Positions 1 to 8,399 of a stretch of DNA of 64,000 bases are shown piece by piece (position 1 is the stretch's first letter; the number at the start of each line of letters is the position of its first letter). The position numbers were made by a program, and so were the translations under genes. The DNA lies in NCBI RefSeq assembly GCF_028476545.1, contig NW_026731818.1:186001-250000 (forward strand), in the 5' to 3' direction. Under the pieces are notes generated by a model. That model did no database searches, was not told where the DNA came from, and saw only the letters and a list, made by a program, of their open reading frames with translations. This stretch comes from Physella acuta. Its lineage: Eukaryota; Mollusca; Gastropoda; Physidae.

Positions 1-234
1 CATAAGTACGTATTTTAAAATTCTACACATAGTGCATATACTCTCATCTCCGGATATAGACAAATAAATATTGATGCATAAACATTGGCTCGATGTGTGA
101 AGTATATATAATATACATATGTTAGATTGTGTACTTTATTTTTAGTTTCCTTTGGTGTTTAGCTGATTGCACCTATCTGAACTATTTTCTACTTGATAAA
201 CTAACTTGCATCGTGTCGCTGTGTTTGCTTTCAG

Positions 235-369
235 TGTGTGAGAGGGGGTGGTTTGGTGACAGCTGTCAGTACAGGTGTCGATGTGACAGCAACAGGTGTC
301 AGTCGGACGGGTTCTGTGAGGGCGGGGTCAGGTGTCAGGCACCGTTCTTCGGGTACCAGTGCCAGTACG
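235..369 (+). CDS. Gene A exon 1 (first visible): N-terminal EGF-like module
   Basis: Acceptor tttcag at 229-234 and donor GTAAGA at 370; 135 bp, phase 1 on both sides. It encodes a cysteine-rich module containing CERGWFGDSCQYRC and ending FGYQCQY. Gene B exon 2 (15255-15389) is its paralogue: same 135-bp length, with CPEGWFGNKCEYQC and FGFACQY. In gene B this module directly follows the signal peptide, so the missing gene A signal exon should lie just upstream of the window. Confidence 0.8.
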
Positions 370-3300
370 GTAAGACATTGTGTCCCATTACTGCAATACT
401 TTGATTTGTTAGACCTACCATTTATTAAGGGCTGGTGTCCGTAGAGCGTCCATGAGTCTACCCAGCTGTGACAGGGACCTGACTCAAGTTTGGGAAAAAA
501 TTTAAGCTAATTGCTGACCATACTATCCCTCCAAATGCCGAGATCACTGAAACAGGGGAACTCTACTTCACATTTTCCATGTACTGTCAGGTTCGAAACG
601 ATACACTAATTTACTCACTCTTTATGTGGCAGTTAAAGCAGAGTTCCTGTGTGTCTTTGACCTCGGCAGATGAAAGTTTTGTACTGTCTGCACCATGCCT
701 AACCATCCGTCTACAACACAAGTCAGGCTATTAGTTCAATGTGTAGACATCGGTAGATTCACCCACGTTTTAACAGGACTAGAGCCTGAGAACCGATATC
801 GTGACTTCAGTTTTAGAACAGTCTGCTCTTGTACTCGACCACTACGATTCACACTTATACAAACACATGTAATGACAACTATACGAACACATTAATCACA
901 CTTATACAAACACATTAAGCACACTTATACAAACACATTAATCACACTTATACAAACACATTAAGCACACTTATACAAACACATTAATCACACTTATACA
1001 AACACATTAATCACACTTATACAAACACATTAAGCACACTTATACAAACATATTTAATCACACTTATACAAACAATGTAATGAAGTGTATGACCAAGTAT
1101 ATTAAAAGATATATTATCTGTAATCCCTGTAGCGAACCTGGCTCACCGAGCTATACAGAGCCCCTCATGTGCAGCCATCCATGACAACGATGACGCTACC
1201 TGTATGGAGGACCAAGATGGCTGTCTCCTAACCTTGAGACACTCTCATCCCATCCTGTTTGTCCGAGTGGTCGTCAAGTTGAAAGGTAAATCAGGCAGCC
1301 GTACCTGCGACATTACTAAAGCAATTAAACTAATCAATTAATTTACGTATGCCGTGAAGAGAAGAATTTACAGCTATAGTAAGAAAAAGTTAATATTGTA
1401 ATTATATCCTCTTTTCACGTTCGAGTCTAGGACACGGGGGGGGGGGGGGGGGGGGGCGTCTTACGTTTTTTTTTGTCGGTCTCTTTCTAGGCTTTTCCTT
1501 GAGACTGTCCATATCTTGCCAGTTGGTTCTCGGCTTTGCATCTCCATTTCTCCCTTGGTTTTGTCTTTTTCGGTTTTTTTTTGAGTCAAATTTAGCGCGG
1601 TTACAGGAATTTCATCAGACTTTATCCTGAGAATATGACCCATTCAACACCTTTTATTTTTTTATTATTTCAAAACAATACACAATTTGGTGAGGGGGCG
1701 GGGTTGTTTGCTTATTTATTTTTTTTTGTTTTTTTTTTAATTTCAATAATTAAATAGGATGCTTAATTGAAATTTAGTCTTATTTCTTTTTTTAAATTGA
1801 GTTAAATAGATTTTTCAAAAGGGCTGTTAAAAGCAGGCAACGATTTTCTACAAAATGACGCCTTCTACTATTGGTATGATGTTATCTTCTCCCGTGGTTT
1901 TTACTCGATTCCTGAATTTTTAAACTTCACTCTTGTTTGTTTGTTTCATCTTCACTCTTCTTTCTCCAATAGCCGAGCGTGACACTGTGACGTTACGTTA
2001 CAGACCCCAGGGACAGAATGTGAACCAGTTATGTGACAGATCAGCCAGATACCCGTTGGATGATTTTACTGTAGACATTTATTGTCGGCCGTCGTTGTTC
2101 AAGATTCATACAGTAGAGTTCGTGGGAACAAAATCTCTTTGCTCGGCTTATATTACCCCAGGCTAGTATTTTACTCTTGTAGTGTACTGATATTTGACAT
2201 TCTTGAACATACGATTTTGTATGTATTGGTAGCTGATTATATTTTAAACAATTTTCTTTTCCTACTAAAGTAAAGTTACCATTTCAAACCTGGCGGTCCA
2301 TTGGGCAAGTGAAGTAGAGTTCACCTGTTTCTGTGACCTCGACTTATAATGGTATAGTGTAGTCAGCACTATGCCCAGTCGCCGTTGTTTCCCTAACGGG
2401 AGGTAGGTACACATCAGAGCTGAGTTGACTCAGGGACTGTCTACTGACTTGAACCCAGATTCGAACTTGAGACTTTCAGGTTAGCAGTCTAACGCTCTAC
2501 TGCTTGGCAATGCAGTTCTTTCCTTTTTAAATAAAACCAGTATCCATCTCCTGAGTTTGTGTTCGTCTCCAATACGGAAACAATACGTATTGAAACTATA
2601 CTTCTATAGGTATATCTTAGTTACAACCCAGTAAGGAAACAATACGTATTGAAACTACTTCTATAAGTATATCTTAGTTACGACCCAGTAAGGAAACAAT
2701 ACGTATTGAAAATATACTTCTATAAGTATATCTTAGTTACAACCCAGTAAGGAAACAATACGTATTGAAAATATACTTCTATAAGTATATCTTAGTTACA
2801 ACCAAGTAAGAAAAAAATACGTATTGAAACTACTTCTATAAGTATATCTTAGTTACAACCCAGTAAGGAAACAATACGTATTGAAACTATACTTCTATAA
2901 GTATATCTTAGTTACAACCCAGTAAGGAAACAATACGTATTGAAACTATACTTCTATAAGTATATCTTAGTTACAACCCAGTAAGGAAACAATACGTATT
3001 GAAACTATACTTCTATAAGTATATCTTAGTTACAACCCAGTAAGGAAACAATACGTATTGAAAATATACTTCTATAAGTATATCTTAGTTACAACCCAGT
3101 AAGGAAACAATACGTATTGAAACTACTTCTATAAGTATATCTTAGTTACAACCCAGTAAGGAAACAATACGTATTGAAACTATACTTCTATAAGTATATC
3201 TTAGTTACAACCCAGTAAGGAAACAATACGTATTGAAACTATACTTCTATAAGTATATCTTAGTTACAACCCAGTAAGGAAACAATACGTATTGAAACTA

Positions 3301-6300
3301 TACTTCTATAAGTATATCTTAGTTACAACCCAGTAAGGAAACAATACGTATTGAAAATATACTTCTATAAGTATATCTTAGTTACAACCCAGTAAGGAAA
3401 TAATACGTATTGAAACTATACTTCTATAAGTATATCTTAGTTACAACCCAGTAAGGAAACAATACGTATATGAAACTATACTTCGATAAGTATATTTTTC
3501 GTTCAGGCCGTTTATTCTCACCCAGGCTTAAGATGTTATTTTTCTCGTTCTTTTATTGCACATAATTTTATTCAATGAATGGATTTTTTTTTTCGTTTCA
3601 GTAAAAACAATACCTAGGCCACCATCACTGCAATCCACAACAAACCATACACCCCAAACAAACCATACACCCCAAACAAACTCTGCACCCCCACAGTGGC
3701 AGCCGCCAACAAATGATACACTCACACAACTGCAATCCACAACACACCCTACACCCCCACATTGGCAGCCCCCCACAAACCCTACACCCCCACGTTCGCA
3801 TTCCCAAACAAACCCTACACCCCCACGTTCGCATTCCCAAACAAACCCTACACCATTACGGCCGCAGCCCCCCACAAACCCTACACCCCCACGTTCGCAT
3901 TCCCAAACAAACCCTACACCATTACGGCCGCAGCCCCCCACAAACCCTACACCCCCACGTTCGCATTCCCAAACAAACCCTACACCCCCACGTTCGCATT
4001 CCCAAACAAACCCTACACCATTACGGCCGCAGCCCCCAACAAACCCTACACCCCTACGGCCGCAACCCCAAACAAACCCTACACCCCCAACAGCAGCCCC
4101 ACCCCCTAGACCAAACAACTGCCTGGCGGGTGCCATAGACCCGGCAACACACAGATGTGTCCTTGGTTGTCATGTCAAATTCTGGAGCGAGAACTGTTCC
4201 AACGGTAGGTGTCTTATGTCGTCTGGTAGTTTCTCTATCGTGCAGTTTACAGTGTATTATTATTTAATTTATATCAGTACTGAGATAAACTAATCTCATT
4301 TAATTTCTCTGTATTTGATAAAATAGATAGATCTATTTTCCATTTTAAATATTTGTCAACAATTCTCACAGTTAAAAATATGACTTAGTTGAATCTTTTT
4401 TGGTTTCTGTTTTTGGTAAAATACCTGATAGATATATTTTTTTTATTTAAAATAGTTAACAAATAGCATATTAAAAAACAAGACTCAGTTGAATCCCATT
4501 TAGTTTCTGTTTTCCATAAAATATTTGATAGATTTATTTTCCATCTGTTAATTGTAGAGTGTGGTTTATGCCATGTAGAGTGTGGTTTATGCCATGTAGA
4601 GTGTGGTTTATGCCATGTAGAGTGTGGTTTATGCCATGTAGAGTGTGGTTTATGCCATGTAGAGTGTGGTTTATGCCATGTAGAGTGTGGTTTATGCCAT
4701 GTAGAGTGTGGTTTATGCCATGTAGAGTGTGGTTTATGCCATGTAGAGTGTGGTTTATGCCATGTAGAGTGTGGTTTATGCCATGTAGAGTGTGGTTTAT
4801 GCCATGTAGAGTGTGGTTTATGCCATGTAGAGTGTGGTTTATGCCATGTAGATTGTGGTTTATGCCATGTAGATTGTGGTTTATGCCATGTAGAGTGTGG
4901 TTTATGCCATGTAGAGTGTGGTTTATGCCATGTAGATTGTGGTTTATGCCATGTAGAGTGTGGTTTATGCCATGTAGAGTGTGGTTTATGCCATGTAGAG
5001 TGTGGTTTATGCCATGTAGAGTGTGGTTTATGCCATGTAGAGTGTGGTTTATGCCATGTAGAGTGTGGTTTATGCCATGTAGAGTGTGGTTTATGCCATG
5101 TAGAGTGTGGTTTATGCCATGTAGAGTGTGGTTTATGCCATGTAGAGTGTGGTTTATGCCATGTAGAGTGTGGTTTATGCCATGTAGAGTGTGGTTTATG
5201 CCATGTAGAGTGTGGTTTATGCCATGTAGAGTGTGGTTTATGCCATGTAGAGTGTGGTTTATGCCATGTAGAGTGTGGTTTATGCCATGTAGAGTGTGGT
5301 TTATGCCGCTAAAACTCCATCTGTTTATTGTAGAGTGTGGTTACTGCGCAGGCGCAGGGGCGTGTCATCAGATGAACGGCAGGTGTGAGGCCGGTTGTTT
5401 GGAGGGGTATGAGGGAGATGGTTGTCACAGTGAGTACTTGAATTTTTTTTTTAAACTTTAAGTTACCAGAAGCCACGCGTTTAATATACGGCTGCACATC
5501 TGCGCTGTGTACGAATTTTGTCAAAATAAAAATTTAAGGTGTGGGTCGCTTCATAAATTTCTAATAAGGTATTCAATACATAATATAGCTACCCATGCTT
5601 TTCTTCAGTAGTTCATTATAATATTTATAGAAAATCATTTATTTTCTCCTTTTTAGTGCATTCTTACATAAAAGCATGTTGTGAAAACGTTGTTTTTTTT
5701 TCCATCAAAATTACATTTCTGTTTTCAACGACAGAAGCTATAGCTAAGTTGAGAGGGAAATATAAGTTGTTGCAAGATAAACGGAGACGTAGGCGACAGG
5801 CAAATAATTGTGCAGGTGGGACAAATGACCCTGCAACAGGTGCCTGTACAGGGGGCTGCGTCGCTGGATACGCCGGAGCAGATTGCAATGAAGGTAAATA
5901 TTCTTTCAGGTGTGTGTGTCAGCCAAGTCAGGTGTGTGTCAGTCAAGTCAGGTGTGTGTCAGTCAAGTCAGGTGTGTGTCAGTCAAGTCAGGTGTGTGTC
6001 AGTCAAGTCAGGTTTGTGTGTCAGTCAAGTCAGGTTTGTGTGTCAGTCAAGTCAGGTGTGTGTCAGTCAAGTCAGGTGTGTGTCAGTCAAGTCAGGTGTG
6101 TGTCAGTCAAGTCAGGTTTGTGTGTCAGTCAAGTCAGGTTTGTGTGTCAGTTAAGTCAGGTGTGTGTCAGTCAAGTCAGGTGTGTGTCAGTCAAGTCAGT
6201 TGTGTGTCAGTTAAGTCAGGTATGTGTCAGTCAAGTCAGGTGTGTGTCAGTCAAGTCAGGTTTGTGTGTCAGTCAAGTCAGGTGTGTCAGTCAAGTCAGG

Positions 6301-8301
6301 TGTGTGTCAGCCAAGTCAGGTGTGTGTCAGTCAAGTCAGGTGTGTGTCAGTCAAGTCAGGTTTGTGTGTCAGTCAAGTCAGGTGTGTGTCAGTCAAGTCA
6401 GGTTTGTGTGTCAGTCAAGTCAGGTGTGTGTCAGTCAAGTCAGGTGTGTGTCAGTCAAGTCAGGTGTGTGTCAGTCAAGTCAGGTTTGTGTGTCAGTCAA
6501 GTCAGGTGTGTGTCAGTCAAGTCAGGTGTGTGTCAGTCAAGTCAGGTGTGTGTCAGTCAAGTCAGGTTTGTGTGTCAGTCAAGTCAGGTTTGTGTGTCAG
6601 TCAAGTCAGGTGTGTGTCAGTCAAGTCAGGTGTGTGTCAGGTCAGGCAAGTCAGGTGTGTTTGTGGGGGGGGGGGCTTGATGTTTGCGGGGGGGGGGGTG
6701 AGCTTGATGCTGCCGGGGTTTGATAAAATTCATACGTTGGGGATTGCTGTAGGTTTTAAGAAAAAGTGTGTAGGTGCTACATATATGGCCAACATGTTGT
6801 TAGGTAGATTTTCAGGAGGCTTTACATACAACATATATTAATTTAATTTTATAATGTGTTGTACAATTCCAGAGTGTATACACTGTGGTGGTACCGGAGC
6901 TTGCCACCAAACTACACATATATGTACCGAGAGTTGTGCTGCAGGTTATCACGGGGAACATTGCTCTCATAGTAAGCTTTGTTTTGTTATACCACACTAC
7001 ATCGTACTAGATCATACTACATCGTACTACATCATACTACATCATACTACATCATACTACATCATACTACATCATACCACATCATACTACACCATACTAC
7101 ATCATACTACACCATACTGCATCGTACTACACAATACTACATCATACCACATCATACTACGCTATACTACTTCATACTACTTTATACTACACCAAACTAC
7201 ACCATACTACATCATACTACATCATACTACATCATACTACACCATACTGCATCGTACTACACCATACTAGATCATACTACATCATACTACATCATACTAC
7301 ATAATACTACATCATACTACACACATACTACATCATACTACATCGTACTATTTCATACTACTTCATACTACTTTATATTACACGACACTACACCATACTA
7401 CATCATACTAAACTATACTACTTCACACTACACCATAATACATCACACTACACTATACTACTTTGTACTGCACCCAAGCTACAACCTGATACAAAATGTT
7501 ACATCACCATACTACATCATACTACATCATACTACACCATACTAAAGCTACAAACTGCTACAAAATGTTACATATTTGAAAAGGTTTAAAATGTTACCAA
7601 AATAAAAATGTCCCTTTCTAATCTGGCGGTCTATGGTGCAGATGAAGTAGAGTTTTTTAATTATTTTTTTCTGTAGCCTTGGAAGATCATGCAAGTGTGT
7701 GAGTCAGCAGGAAGCAAAGCCGCTTTTACAACATGCTACCAAATTGTATACCATGCTACAACATGCTACAGCATACTAGAATTCTGTACCCCCCCCCCCC
7801 CCCCCCCCCCCCGAACGAAATGAAATTTATATAGAGAATATGAGAATATATACTTTTAACAGTGTCTGCTTCCCCATGGAAATTTTAGTCCGCCCCCCCC
7901 CCCCAATTTTTTTTCAAATATACCTCCTCCCCCCCCCCCCCCCCCCCCCCCCCCGGGTGGAAAAAAAAGTTAAGATTTGAAATCAATCTGTGGTTACTAA
8001 CTGGGGGTTCTCTTTCCCTGCCAGCCTGCGTCAACTGTGGAGGGAACGGCGCCTGCGACAGGACTACAGCCGCCTGTCAAAACGGATGTAGCAGCGATTT
8101 CCAAGGCGAGCGCTGTCTCGGTAAGTCCCGGATGTTGTCGGGCTACTCCCCTGATAAGAGTGAAACCGGAAGTCAAACGAAGAAATACCTTTTTATCATT
8201 ATTCTTTTTTATTTTACTTACTAATTTAATCACAGATATACGGCGGTTTTGATTTTTTATTTTGAATTTTGATATATGATTTATTCTGTTATTATTTTTA
8301 C

Positions 8302-8399
<98 letters not shown>

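Noticed and set aside
1-234. Signal-peptide exon of gene A inside the window
   Set aside because: I found no ATG frame with a hydrophobic core ending in a phase-1 donor here; the exon is probably upstream.
4559-5461. 300-residue frame of repeated WFMPCRV entering exon 5
   Set aside because: The frame is not the one that joins exons 4, 5 and 6 in phase 1; in exon phase there is a stop just before exon 5.
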